From Fibrobacterales bacterium (GTDB taxonomy: Bacteria > Fibrobacterota > Fibrobacteria > Fibrobacterales > CADBQJ01), in the NCBI GenBank assembly GCA_017650365.1, contig JAGCEZ010000089.1, forward strand, positions 1-49,264: 49,264 bases of DNA, read 5' to 3'. A program made the translations under genes and the position numbers. Positions 24,522-32,630 of this stretch are shown here, one piece after another. Under the pieces are notes generated by a model that did not search any database, had not been told where the DNA came from, and saw nothing but the letters and a program-made list of their open reading frames with translations. Numbering within the stretch: the stretch's first letter is position 1; the number at the start of each line of letters is the position of its first letter.

Positions 24522-25582
24522 TAAAGCATCCCCCATGCAGGAAGGGTATAACTACGCAGCCTCGGCGTCTTCCCGTCCATTAAATCCACCGCTTCGATAG
24601 CCAATTCGCGAAACAATGTTGCCCAGAGGTCCGATCTAAATGATGGAGTTTCCATCTTTGCCCATGAAGAATATCGATATGTCGGTTGTTGCCGCCAAAC
24701 CTTCGAGAATACGGGAATCGTGGGCGGCAAACGATAAGAGAAGCCGCCATCACTATGGCGCGACCGCAGAATTCTTTGCTTCATCTTGCGCAGCAAGACT
24801 TGAAGCGCCGGGCATACAATGCCGGCCCTATGCGCTCGCAAGGCGATTTCGCAAATATTGTAGTCTTCGCAAGCGCCGCCGAACTTGTTTAACGCCGTCC
24901 CACTACGATGCAACAAGGGCAGAAGCGCTTCCAATGTGTTCTCATGCGGCACGAGCTCCGGTACATCGTTGAAATAGAGATAGAGATGCGCGCTTCCGAA
25001 AACGGAATTTTCCAAAGAATCGTTGACATGCGACTTGAATAGTCCGTTGCTCAAACGCTCATTGCAAAGCTTCGCTTTCGTTAATTCCCGGATTTCGGAT
25101 GCTGCAACTTTCTCGAGTTCATCTGTTCCATAGCGATTGACATAAGCGCTGAAGAATAAGTGAAACATCATTCTATTGGACGTACCCCAAAAATCCGTCT
25201 CAAAAAAAGAGGCGAGGTCCTGTTTTTCCGTAGCGGCGATTTTCTTTATGAACGGAAGTTGGTTGAACCGTCTTCCGAGAATATCAAGTGCGATCAAGGC
25301 AAAGTATGTCGACTGCTCGCGTAGGTAATCAAGCGTGTGGGCAGGGCCTAAATCTCCTAAGATGGAATCGTCGTAGAGTAGCCCGTCGTCATGGGCAAAA
25401 CTCAATAGAAATTCGGAGATTTTGTTTCCGTTCCGCGAAAGGAATGCGTCTTGGCCGTGGAGATTGAGTACCATGACGCCAAAGGACGTTGAAAGAATCG
25501 TTTCCGGCGCAACCAGCGAAAAGCGGAACCCGCCAGAGCTTTGATTCCACAGCGATTCAGCGTATTCCCACGAAGTTTTCAA
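24521..25582 (-). CDS. Putative alpha/alpha-toroid protein of the polysaccharide locus
   Basis: The 353-residue product is almost entirely helical, with repeated motifs such as GLLYDDSILGDLGPAHTLDY, SNGLFKSHVNDSLENSVFGS and RHSDGGFSYRLPP. The repeats with G-G and acidic turns suggest an alpha/alpha barrel like that of glycoside-hydrolase, terpene-cyclase or epimerase folds. I cannot assign a family. There is no signal peptide. The start is a TTG at 25582 whose last bases overlap the stop of the broken methyltransferase-like gene upstream (TTGA), and its stop touches the start of the next glycosyltransferase. It could modify or trim the glycan, but this is speculative. Confidence 0.6.
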   Translation of the reverse strand: MKTSWEYAESLWNQSSGGFRFSLVAPETILSTSFGVMVLNLHGQDAFLSRNGNKISEFLLSFAHDDGLLYDDSILGDLGPAHTLDYLREQSTYFALIALDILGRRFNQLPFIKKIAATEKQDLASFFETDFWGTSNRMMFHLFFSAYVNRYGTDELEKVAASEIRELTKAKLCNERLSNGLFKSHVNDSLENSVFGSAHLYLYFNDVPELVPHENTLEALLPLLHRSGTALNKFGGACEDYNICEIALRAHRAGIVCPALQVLLRKMKQRILRSRHSDGGFSYRLPPTIPVFSKVWRQQPTYRYSSWAKMETPSFRSDLWATLFRELAIEAVDLMDGKTPRLRSYTLPAWGML

Positions 25583-25870
25583 CGCGCTTTCCTCGCGAAA
25601 AACATCCGGTTGTCGGCGATGACATGCTCTGCGGACAACTCATCTAGCAAAGCGTCCATCTCGTTTCTCGTATAAATGTGCAAATGGAAAGGATTCCCAT
25701 GCGAGTTTCTCGCGCAGTTTCCGTTCTCGCGCATAGGCAGCGTCCAAAGTGTGGCGCTGGTGGACAAACATGCCCTTGCAGCATTTCGGCGAAGAATATT
25801 CCAAATGCCATTTCGTACATGAATGCATATGACGGAAACAATTCTTGGCGATGGCAATTGGATGCTTCAT
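25579..25870 (-). pseudogene. Frameshifted, truncated methyltransferase-like gene
   Basis: An ATG at 25870 overlaps the wzt stop (ATGA) and opens a 79-codon frame (HTLDAAYARERKLREKLAWE near its end) that stops at a TGA. From about 25690 a different frame carries NPFHLHIYTRNEMDALLDEL and ends MFFARKAR at 25579, overlapping the next start. That second piece looks like the C-terminus of a class I SAM-dependent methyltransferase, where N-P-[FY]-H-x-x-x-[FY]-[ST] before an acidic helix is common. One shift joins the two into about 97 residues, still far short of a methyltransferase. The gene therefore seems both truncated and frameshifted, unless the shift is a sequencing error. Confidence 0.5.
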
Positions 25871-27099
25871 TCCAACTCCCAAGACCCATCCACGGCCGTC
25901 GTTCCAAAATATCGATTTAAAGGATAGCCAGCGGCATAGTAATCGTTATCAAGAATTTCGATGTGAGCGGCGTTCTCACGTCGTTCAAGCACTTTCTCGC
26001 GATTAACGGCGATGACAACTTCGATATAGTAGTTTCCGGGATAGAATGGAACTTTGGGAATTGAGACCTTCGCGATGCCCGAGTTTTTCTCAAATTGCTT
26101 GAAAGGACGCATAAAGGAATTAAAGGAGGATACCTTTTCGCCCGATTCAGTGAAGAAGGCGATGCCAACGCCAATTTGCGTGGAAAAAGCTACTCCTGCC
26201 GTCTGGATTTCCACTTCAAGGGGATCTCCAACTCCAATCGAATGGCATGATTTCCCACGACTCAAGACGCGAACGGCGCGAATGAGACCATCCCTGGCGC
26301 CGCTCGTTTCGACGCTAGATTCGGACGATGCTTGATATGCCTCGATAGCTGCCTCGGCGCTTCCGTCAAAAAGAAGCTTGCCTCCATCCAAAAAGATTCC
26401 TTTATCGCACAATCGGCGAATTGCGCCCATATTATGGCTGACAAACAGAACAGTACGGCCTTCCTGTCCCACCTGTTCCATTTTCCCGAGACATTTCTTT
26501 TGGAACGCCGCGTCTCCGACTGCAAGCACTTCGTCGACGATTAAAATCTCCGGTTCCAAATGCGCCGCAACGGAAAAGGCCAACCGTACATACATCCCAG
26601 AGCTGTAGCGTTTGACCGGTGTATCGAGGAATTTTTCGATTTCGGCGAAGGAGGCGATCTCATCGAATTTCTTTTTGATGTCTGCGCGCGACATCCCCAG
26701 AATCGCGCCATTCAGGAAAATGTTTTCCCTCCCGCTGAGTTCGGGATGGAACCCTGTACCCACCTCCAGGAGAGAACTTACGCGCCCGTGAGTCGCGAAT
26801 TTCCCTTCCGTTGGCTCGGTGATGCGACTGAGAATCTTTAGGAGCGTGCTTTTCCCTGCGCCATTGCGCCCGATAATGCCCAAACGTTCGCCTGGTTGCA
26901 CGGAGAACGAAAGATCGCGCAATGCCCAAAATTCTTCGACATTGTCCACCTGGGCGGACAGGAAGGGGTGACGTAAATGTTGAACAATGCGCCGCCCGGA
27001 AATGGCTAAACGATCGCGCAAAGTATCGACCCTGCGCTCGGCCTGATGTCCAAGCAGGTAACGTTTCCCCAATTCATCAACTTCAATGGCGGCTGTCAT
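25867..27099 (-). CDS. wzt: ABC polysaccharide export ATPase with Wzt C-terminal domain
   Basis: The 410-residue protein is the ATPase of the Wzm-Wzt exporter. It has Walker A (GIIGRNGAGKSTLLKI), the Q-loop region GTGFHPELSGRENIFLNG typical of Wzt/KpsT/TagH, the signature YSSGMYVRLAFS and Walker B (ILIVDEVLAVGD) with the H-loop SHNMG. Beyond about residue 255 a beta-rich C-terminal domain resembles Wzt_C, which in O9a-type systems binds the modified chain end before export. The ATG at 27099 gives the standard N-terminus; an upstream ATG at 27135 would add 12 residues derived from the flanking IS edge. It heads the minus-strand operon. Confidence 0.9.
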   Translation of the reverse strand: MTAAIEVDELGKRYLLGHQAERRVDTLRDRLAISGRRIVQHLRHPFLSAQVDNVEEFWALRDLSFSVQPGERLGIIGRNGAGKSTLLKILSRITEPTEGKFATHGRVSSLLEVGTGFHPELSGRENIFLNGAILGMSRADIKKKFDEIASFAEIEKFLDTPVKRYSSGMYVRLAFSVAAHLEPEILIVDEVLAVGDAAFQKKCLGKMEQVGQEGRTVLFVSHNMGAIRRLCDKGIFLDGGKLLFDGSAEAAIEAYQASSESSVETSGARDGLIRAVRVLSRGKSCHSIGVGDPLEVEIQTAGVAFSTQIGVGIAFFTESGEKVSSFNSFMRPFKQFEKNSGIAKVSIPKVPFYPGNYYIEVVIAVNREKVLERRENAAHIEILDNDYYAAGYPLNRYFGTTAVDGSWELE

Positions 27100-27139
27100 T
27101 GGTGATTTTAAGCCTTTCTTACAATATAACTGCATGACC

Positions 27140-27940
27140 CTGTAGCCTCCCCCATTTTTAGTGGGTTCGTTCAGCAGAGACAGACATTTGGGCTGGCAGC
27201 TGCGTGGTCGTGATTCCGCCGATGACGGAGTGCGGCTGTTCTGATTATAGCTCCACAGCCACTCCGTGGCAAGTTCCTGCGCCTCCTCGATGCTCGGAAA
27301 TTGTTCTTCCCCAGCCACTCGTGCTAGAAAGTCCGGTTGAAGTGCTTGGTTGGACCATTGTCGCAGCGAATAGCCCAAGGGACGTCTCACCACTCAAAGT
27401 GTTGAAAGTGGTGAATGTCTACCGTCACACAGAGCCCTTCTTGAAGACATTGATGATATTGAAGATTCGGAACTAGTGCCTCGACGACACAGATCGTTGC
27501 TCATGAAGTTAATCGACTAGACCTTGTTCGGCACGGCAGCGGAGCGGAACAAGCCTGTTTAATCCGCCTGCTAGGTTTGATGTGTAAAATGAGTTCCTGT
27601 TTGCGGTAAATGCACTTGGGGTTTTGAAATATTTTTTGTTGCACAGATATGGTGGCACAGGCCGAATTCCCAACGTCTGCAGCAAGCTGCGCCACTATCG
27701 TCTCGTTCTTGTCCGCTTTGCTTGCGCACGTATTGGTGACACGTTCGGTTGATTCTTCGGCCGGGCGTTTTCGTACTCGAGCACCTTGTGCTTGGCGATG
27801 AACGCCGCGCCCGCGTCGGCATACTTTGAATGCCACTGTAGTAAAGGGTTTAGCTGATGGAGCGCTCACGGTAGATCTCTGCTATGGTCTCCTTGGCCTC
27901 GCCCGGCTTCAAATCGCTATAATCTAGCGGTCGGTGAACC
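27140..27940 (-). mobile_element. Decayed IS3-family element (orfA and orfB remnants)
   Basis: On the minus strand 27930-27540 holds an OrfA-like start (DYSDLKPGEAKETIAEIYRE, then a stop, then LLQWHSKYADAGAAFIAKHK and VLEYENARPKNQ). 27540-27400 holds broken pieces of the OrfB catalytic core (VDFMSNDL, RRALCVTVD, LRQWSNQ in place of R-C-D-N-G-P). 27340-27140 holds the tail SIEEAQELATEWLWSYNQ. Internal deletions and several shifts and stops show that it is inactive. It lies immediately upstream of wzt and between the polysaccharide genes and the defence pair. Confidence 0.7.
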
Positions 27941-28417
27941 TGGGTGTTTCATAGGTGGGTCTCTTAAGGATAGGATTTTTGGTTTAAGTATCATTCCCGG
28001 CCCTGATTTAGTTTTCGCCTCCGTCCTATAAAGACTGTGGGTGATTCGTAGTCGTAAAATTTGCGGTTCCCGCCTTTCCATCGAAAGTCTTCTGTAAAAC
28101 TGAAGTCTCCGCTTCATGTCGGTGAACGGCGCTTTGATGGCTTTGTTCGTGTTTGGTATGCCTTAGCCGTCGGGTTCTTCGAATGTCCACAGATACGGCA
28201 TGTTCCTTCTGACGCTGTGTCCGGCGCATACGCCGTAATCCGAATGCGCTCAACAACTTACGGCGATTCTAGGTCTGTTTTGGGTTTTCTACTTATGAGT
28301 CCATTTGTTTTTTTTAGCAGGGATACGATGAATGCAGAAGATGAACAAAAAAAATGCTTATCTTGTGGCATACCTGATTTCTATTAGTATATTTGTGGGC
28401 ATGCGGTGGGATGAAAG
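27941..28417. other. AT-rich region upstream of the defence pair, no supported gene
   Basis: About 475 bases with only short frames. One minus-strand stretch (near 28230-28115) reads SEGTCRICGHSKNPTAKAYQ and then stops; its Cys pair is suggestive of a zinc-ribbon end, but I do not recognise it. T-rich sequence at 28300-28320 and TAGTATA near 28386 could belong to the promoter of the downstream ATPase gene, though no good box pair is visible. Confidence 0.4.
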
Positions 28418-29725
28418 ATGATTTCATACCTTCAAGTTAAGAATTATCGCTCCATTGTCGAGGCGACTATTGACCTTCGTTATGGTGAAGGCAAGGCGCC
28501 TAATGGGTATAGAAAATCTCCACGACTAGCGTTTTTGCAGGACAATGGTCGTAATGGTCGGTTTGTGCCTTGCTTGGCACTTTTTGGTGCTAATGCCAAT
28601 GGCAAAACAAATTTATTGCGAGCAGCAAAGGTTTTGCAAAGGGCAGTAGCTGATGCGCGAGTAGATGTCCGAAAGCTATATGATCCGAATCATATCGTGA
28701 CTTGCCAAGATGTAACCGAGTTCAAGCTCGGTTTTGTAAAGAATGCAACTGCCTATGAATATTTGTTGTCATATTCTGGTGCTGGGATTGTTCGCGAACG
28801 GTTATTGTGCAATGGAAATGAACTTTATTCTCTAAATACTATGGATGGAAAATGTGATAACTTAAGACATATCGCAAAAAGAACGGCATATACGGCCGAT
28901 AAGATTAAGGAAATTCACAGGGTCGAGTGCTGCAACGGTAATGGAGATTGGATACGTCCGCTTTTGAACACGCTCGGTCATCAATATGCAGGGCTTAATG
29001 TGCACATTGCTACAGCCGTGGAAGTGATTGAGAAAGGCATGCATGTGTTTGTTGATGGAGCTGAAGATAATATTTTCCCAATGGCTGTTGATCAACTCTG
29101 TGCAGTGATGGAGTGCGATCAAAAGGATGCGCTTGCACGTATTGTCGAGGTCATTCGTAAACTTGATGTTGAAATTCGGGGGATTAACATTGACGAACGT
29201 GATGTGGAGTTGAGCGAACCTCTGCAAGGTTCTGGGTTTATTCGTTTTAACAATGCGACGAGGGCAGGGAAGAGAATCATCATTAATTCGGTTCATAAGA
29301 ATGATCGCGATGAGTTCGTTGTATTCGATTTTATGGAACAAGAATCCGCTGGGACGAAACGCCTCGCATCTATTCTTGCTTATCTTCTTTGTGCACTCCA
29401 CCGAGGAGACGCGATTTTTATTGATGAACTTGATAGATCGCTACACCCAATTTTGGCGCGCGAATTGTTGATGCTTTTCCACCAGCATTCGCAAAATGAA
29501 AAAAAAGCACAACTTGTTTTTACGACGCATTGCACAGATTTGCTTGATGATGAAGTGCTACGCCTATCGGAAATCGGCATTACAACGAAAAACGAAGCGC
29601 TTGGCACAAAAGTCCGGCGATTGTCCGATATGCGCCGCGATGGCAAAGACATACGAAATGTTAGCAATTTCCGCCGTAGGTATTTGGATGGCTTTTATTC
29701 TGGGGTGCCATATCCAGCAATATGA
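28418..29725 (+). CDS. AAA ATPase of an AbiL/RloA-type defence pair
   Basis: The 435-residue protein is an AAA15/21-type ATPase. The N-terminal MISYLQVKNYRSIVEATI is the family's first strand and helix. Walker A is LFGANANGKTNLL (Lys63), Walker B is AIFIDELDRSLHP (about residues 330-342), and FTTHCTDLL carries the switch His. It overlaps a RloB-like gene by four bases. Such AAA plus RloB pairs make up RloAB and the AbiL abortive-infection system, which stop phage growth by an incompletely known route. PARIS (AriA-AriB) has a related layout but a different TOPRIM partner. GC content is far below the flanking genes, a sign of recent acquisition. Confidence 0.8.
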   Translation: MISYLQVKNYRSIVEATIDLRYGEGKAPNGYRKSPRLAFLQDNGRNGRFVPCLALFGANANGKTNLLRAAKVLQRAVADARVDVRKLYDPNHIVTCQDVTEFKLGFVKNATAYEYLLSYSGAGIVRERLLCNGNELYSLNTMDGKCDNLRHIAKRTAYTADKIKEIHRVECCNGNGDWIRPLLNTLGHQYAGLNVHIATAVEVIEKGMHVFVDGAEDNIFPMAVDQLCAVMECDQKDALARIVEVIRKLDVEIRGINIDERDVELSEPLQGSGFIRFNNATRAGKRIIINSVHKNDRDEFVVFDFMEQESAGTKRLASILAYLLCALHRGDAIFIDELDRSLHPILARELLMLFHQHSQNEKKAQLVFTTHCTDLLDDEVLRLSEIGITTKNEALGTKVRRLSDMRRDGKDIRNVSNFRRRYLDGFYSGVPYPAI

Positions 29726-30405
29726 TGGATCCTGAAAATTACATTGTTGTTTGTGAAGGTCCTTCGGAGCGGGCGTATTTACAACGATTGAATGAGTTCC
29801 TTGAGAAGAAATTGCCGGTAAATGACAACTATCTGCCTCGGCTCAAGTTGATACCTAAAATCGTGAATGATGGCGAGGGCGGAGGGCAATTTTCTCTTGT
29901 GCGCAAATCGTTCCGAAAATGCCAGCGCGAACAGAGAGAAACAAAGATACAGGTTTGGATTGATATCGATATTTATATCCGCAATCCTGCCGAGGAAAAA
30001 GCGTATGCTAAGAAGGAAGGCGTTCCTGATTTTTTGTTCTCGGTAATGAATTTTGAGGATTTCTTGGCGCTTCATTTCGATGAGGTCTATTTCAAGAACT
30101 GGTGTGAGTCGATTGCGAAAGCAGGGCATTTGTCTTCTCCGCTTACCAGTGAGAAACACGCGCTTATTTTCGAACCGATTTGGAACGATCAAACCAATAA
30201 GTGGCAAATATCAAACGCGGCATATAAAAAAGGCAATATGCCGGTTGATTTTGTTTCCAAAGAACGTTTGTGCAATATGATCCGTCACGTGCAAGATCCG
30301 CAGATAGTGAAGTTCTTTTCCGGTACTCGTAAGTTTTCACAGCGGACTTTTGCTGAATTTCTATCAGAATGTTTGCAGAGGCTATATCCAGAAGAGCTTA
30401 AATGA
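29722..30405 (+). CDS. RloB/AbiLii-like putative TOPRIM effector
   Basis: The 227-residue protein begins with YIVVCEGPSERAYLQRL, in which the invariant Glu12 of a TOPRIM-like core lies after the first strand. IQVWIDIDIYI supplies the D-x-D strand, and FSVMNFEDFLALHFDE matches the RloB N-x-x-F-E-x-x-L-x-x-H-F block. A KGNMP segment follows. RloB-type proteins are believed to be the nuclease or tRNA-targeting effector controlled by the AAA partner. The start overlaps the ATPase stop (ATGATG), so the pair is one translational unit. The next gene, a glycosyltransferase, begins 18 bases downstream and may share the transcript. Confidence 0.75.
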   Translation: MMDPENYIVVCEGPSERAYLQRLNEFLEKKLPVNDNYLPRLKLIPKIVNDGEGGGQFSLVRKSFRKCQREQRETKIQVWIDIDIYIRNPAEEKAYAKKEGVPDFLFSVMNFEDFLALHFDEVYFKNWCESIAKAGHLSSPLTSEKHALIFEPIWNDQTNKWQISNAAYKKGNMPVDFVSKERLCNMIRHVQDPQIVKFFSGTRKFSQRTFAEFLSECLQRLYPEELK

Positions 30406-30423
30406 GACCGCAAAGAGAAAAAG

Positions 30424-31413
30424 ATGAAGCAAGATATGCTTGATTATGAGGCTTTAGAGCTCACTCTGGCGATTTGTACTCTGAATCGTGCGGAGCTCCT
30501 TCGCGATTGCCTAAACTCCATTGCTTCACAGCCCAGTGGAATAGTCGCCTTTGAAGTGTTGGTTGTCGATAATGGATCCGAAGACAGCACGTTGGCCGTA
30601 TGTGCCGAGTATGCGAAAAAGCTGCCGGGGTTCCGGGCGGTTGTGGAAACGAAGACGGGGTTGTCGCATGCGCGGAACCGTGCCATAGCCGAGGCGAAAG
30701 GAAACGCGATTGCGTTTATCGATGACGATGCAATCTTGTGCGACGGTTGGTTGCAAGCCGTCGCTCAGGCGTGGAATACCGGGAAGTTTGCGGCGATTGG
30801 CGGCCCGTATGATGCCTGGCATCGTTACGGACCGGCGCCGCGGTGGTTCAAGGACGAGTGGGAATCCAATATGCCCGGTTGGCCCGATGGCGCGTTGCCG
30901 CAATCTCAATATCCGACTGGTGGAAATTGCGTGGTTTCCCTGGAATGGTGCCGTCGTTTCGACGGATTCCCGACGGAGCTTGGCATGCAAGGGAACAAAA
31001 TCCGATATGGCGAGGAAAGTCTGCTTTTCAAGCAGATACAGGATGCTGGTGCCGTTTTGGGGTGGACGAACGGTATGCTGATTCATCATTGCGTTCGTCC
31101 GGATAAATACGGGTTTGTTTGGAGAATCCGGTCGCTGATTGCACGTGGAAGAAGTTATGTGCCGGTAGTGTCGCCTTCCTTCTCGCTCAAACGGCTTGTA
31201 TTGCAGATGGCCTATACGGCATATGGTTTTTCCAAATTTGCGTCTTGTTTTATCCGCAAGCGATTCTCCTCCCCGCGCAATATGTGGCAGACTGATTTCT
31301 TAGATTGCGGACGATCGTTCTTTTTCGGAGTCGGCGCTATGCTCGGGGAGTTTGAGTTGCCTTTGAAATGTGCGGCTCGACGGCAGAAACGATGCGAGAA
31401 TATAGAACGGTGA
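30424..31413 (+). CDS. Family 2 glycosyltransferase
   Basis: The 329-residue protein has the GT-A core: LTLAICTLNRAELLRDCLNS, VLVVDNGSEDSTLAV, GLSHARNRAIAEA and the metal site AFIDDDAILCDGWL. A later segment (YPTGGNCVVSL, then YGEESLLFKQIQDAG) marks the acceptor pocket. The C-terminus has an amphipathic or weakly hydrophobic stretch. It is the only polysaccharide gene on the plus strand in this part of the locus. It lies 18 bases after the defence pair and is convergent with the long minus operon, which ends 26 bases away. Confidence 0.88.
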   Translation: MKQDMLDYEALELTLAICTLNRAELLRDCLNSIASQPSGIVAFEVLVVDNGSEDSTLAVCAEYAKKLPGFRAVVETKTGLSHARNRAIAEAKGNAIAFIDDDAILCDGWLQAVAQAWNTGKFAAIGGPYDAWHRYGPAPRWFKDEWESNMPGWPDGALPQSQYPTGGNCVVSLEWCRRFDGFPTELGMQGNKIRYGEESLLFKQIQDAGAVLGWTNGMLIHHCVRPDKYGFVWRIRSLIARGRSYVPVVSPSFSLKRLVLQMAYTAYGFSKFASCFIRKRFSSPRNMWQTDFLDCGRSFFFGVGAMLGEFELPLKCAARRQKRCENIER

Positions 31414-31439
31414 TGTTTGCGGTTTCTTGTTGAGATGCG

Positions 31440-32630
31440 TTAAAGCGCCAAGTGCAATTTGATGATGTTTTCGGTAGCGTGTTCTGCTCTGATAAGTTCG
31501 GATTGCGCATGCGGAAGCTCTTCCCGGGCCATGCGCGTCAGTGCGTTCGCGAATGTATCCGCTGCCGGCTCGGCGACGATGCCGCCCCATTTTTCGACGA
31601 TTTCCGGGATGCCGCCGACGTTTGTTCCGAGGACGGGCGTTCCGCAGGCCAGCGCCTCCACGGCGACGTTGGGGTAGTTCTCCGCGAGAGAGGGCAGGAT
31701 GAAAAAGTCGGCCGCGGAATAGAGCCGCACCAGGGTGTTTTTGTCGCGGATGGTAGGGATGGCGCGGATTCGTTCGGAATGGGCCAATTCTCGCGCGAGG
31801 GTTTCGTCCCCACAGACAACCAGACCGCAGTCGTCCGTCAGGTCGGCGCTGTTCCAGGTGTCGCGGAACAGCTTCCACCCCTTGTAGGGGTCGTTCGAGG
31901 CGAAGCAGAGCGCCCAACGACGGCCGTTGTCCAGCCCGAATTCAGCGCGCGCCCGCGCGCGGTCTTCGGCGGGACGGAAGGCGCCGTCCAGGACGTTTGG
32001 AATGCGCGCGACGGTGTGGCTGACGCAGACGGGCGCCTGCGCGGCCAAATCGGCGAGCCATTGGCTCGGCGCGACGAAGGCGAGGTCGGTGTTTTCGAAC
32101 AGCCTCCTTTTCGCCGCGAGCTGCGCCCGGGCCTTCCGCTGCGCCGCGGGCGCCAGGTGGGGACAATATTCGCACTTCTCAGCGAATCCGTTGCAGCCCC
32201 AGGCGTGATGGCAACCGCCGGTGAAGGGCCACATGTCGTGCATCGTCCAGCGGAACTTCTTCCCGGTGCGGAATAGCTTTCCCAGATTCTTCAGCGAAAG
32301 GAAGCCGCCGACGACCCAGTGCAGGTAGACGACGTCGGCCCAGTCGACCCAGGGATGGTCGGAGACGTCGAATCCGTGGCGGGCGAAGGAGAAGAGGCCG
32401 CGCGTCTGGTCGACGCGCTTGCGGTCGAGCTTCCAGGAGAGAGATTCGCGGACCGGCGCGACGAGGCGCCCTTTCCAGCGCGGAAGTTCGGCGAGATGCT
32501 CGTCCGGGAAGTCGCAGCGTAGCGCGACCATGCGCGAATCGACGCCCTGCGAGCGCATCGCCTGGTGCAGGCGAAGGGCCGCGATGCCCGCGCCGCCGGA
32601 GAGCGATGTCGCGAGGTGCAGGACCTTCAT
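31440..32630 (-). CDS. Family 4 glycosyltransferase
   Basis: The 396-residue protein has a GT-B fold. The N-terminal domain starts MKVLHLATSLSGGAGIAALR. The C-terminal GT4 domain has the retaining-transferase block FILPSLAENYPNVAVEALAC (E-x7-E) and GTPVLGTNVGGIPE. A Cys/His cluster near residues 160-185 (MHDMWPFTGGCHHAWGC, then CEYCPHL) is typical of a subgroup of polysaccharide transferases. It is the last gene of the operon that starts at 39712, and its ATG overlaps the preceding stop (ATGA). Confidence 0.88.
   Translation of the reverse strand: MKVLHLATSLSGGAGIAALRLHQAMRSQGVDSRMVALRCDFPDEHLAELPRWKGRLVAPVRESLSWKLDRKRVDQTRGLFSFARHGFDVSDHPWVDWADVVYLHWVVGGFLSLKNLGKLFRTGKKFRWTMHDMWPFTGGCHHAWGCNGFAEKCEYCPHLAPAAQRKARAQLAAKRRLFENTDLAFVAPSQWLADLAAQAPVCVSHTVARIPNVLDGAFRPAEDRARARAEFGLDNGRRWALCFASNDPYKGWKLFRDTWNSADLTDDCGLVVCGDETLARELAHSERIRAIPTIRDKNTLVRLYSAADFFILPSLAENYPNVAVEALACGTPVLGTNVGGIPEIVEKWGGIVAEPAADTFANALTRMAREELPHAQSELIRAEHATENIIKLHLAL

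Noticed and set aside
28418-30405. PARIS (AriA-AriB) system
   Set aside because: The second protein shows RloB-like motifs rather than the DUF4435 pattern, so AbiL/RloAB is the better description, though not proven.
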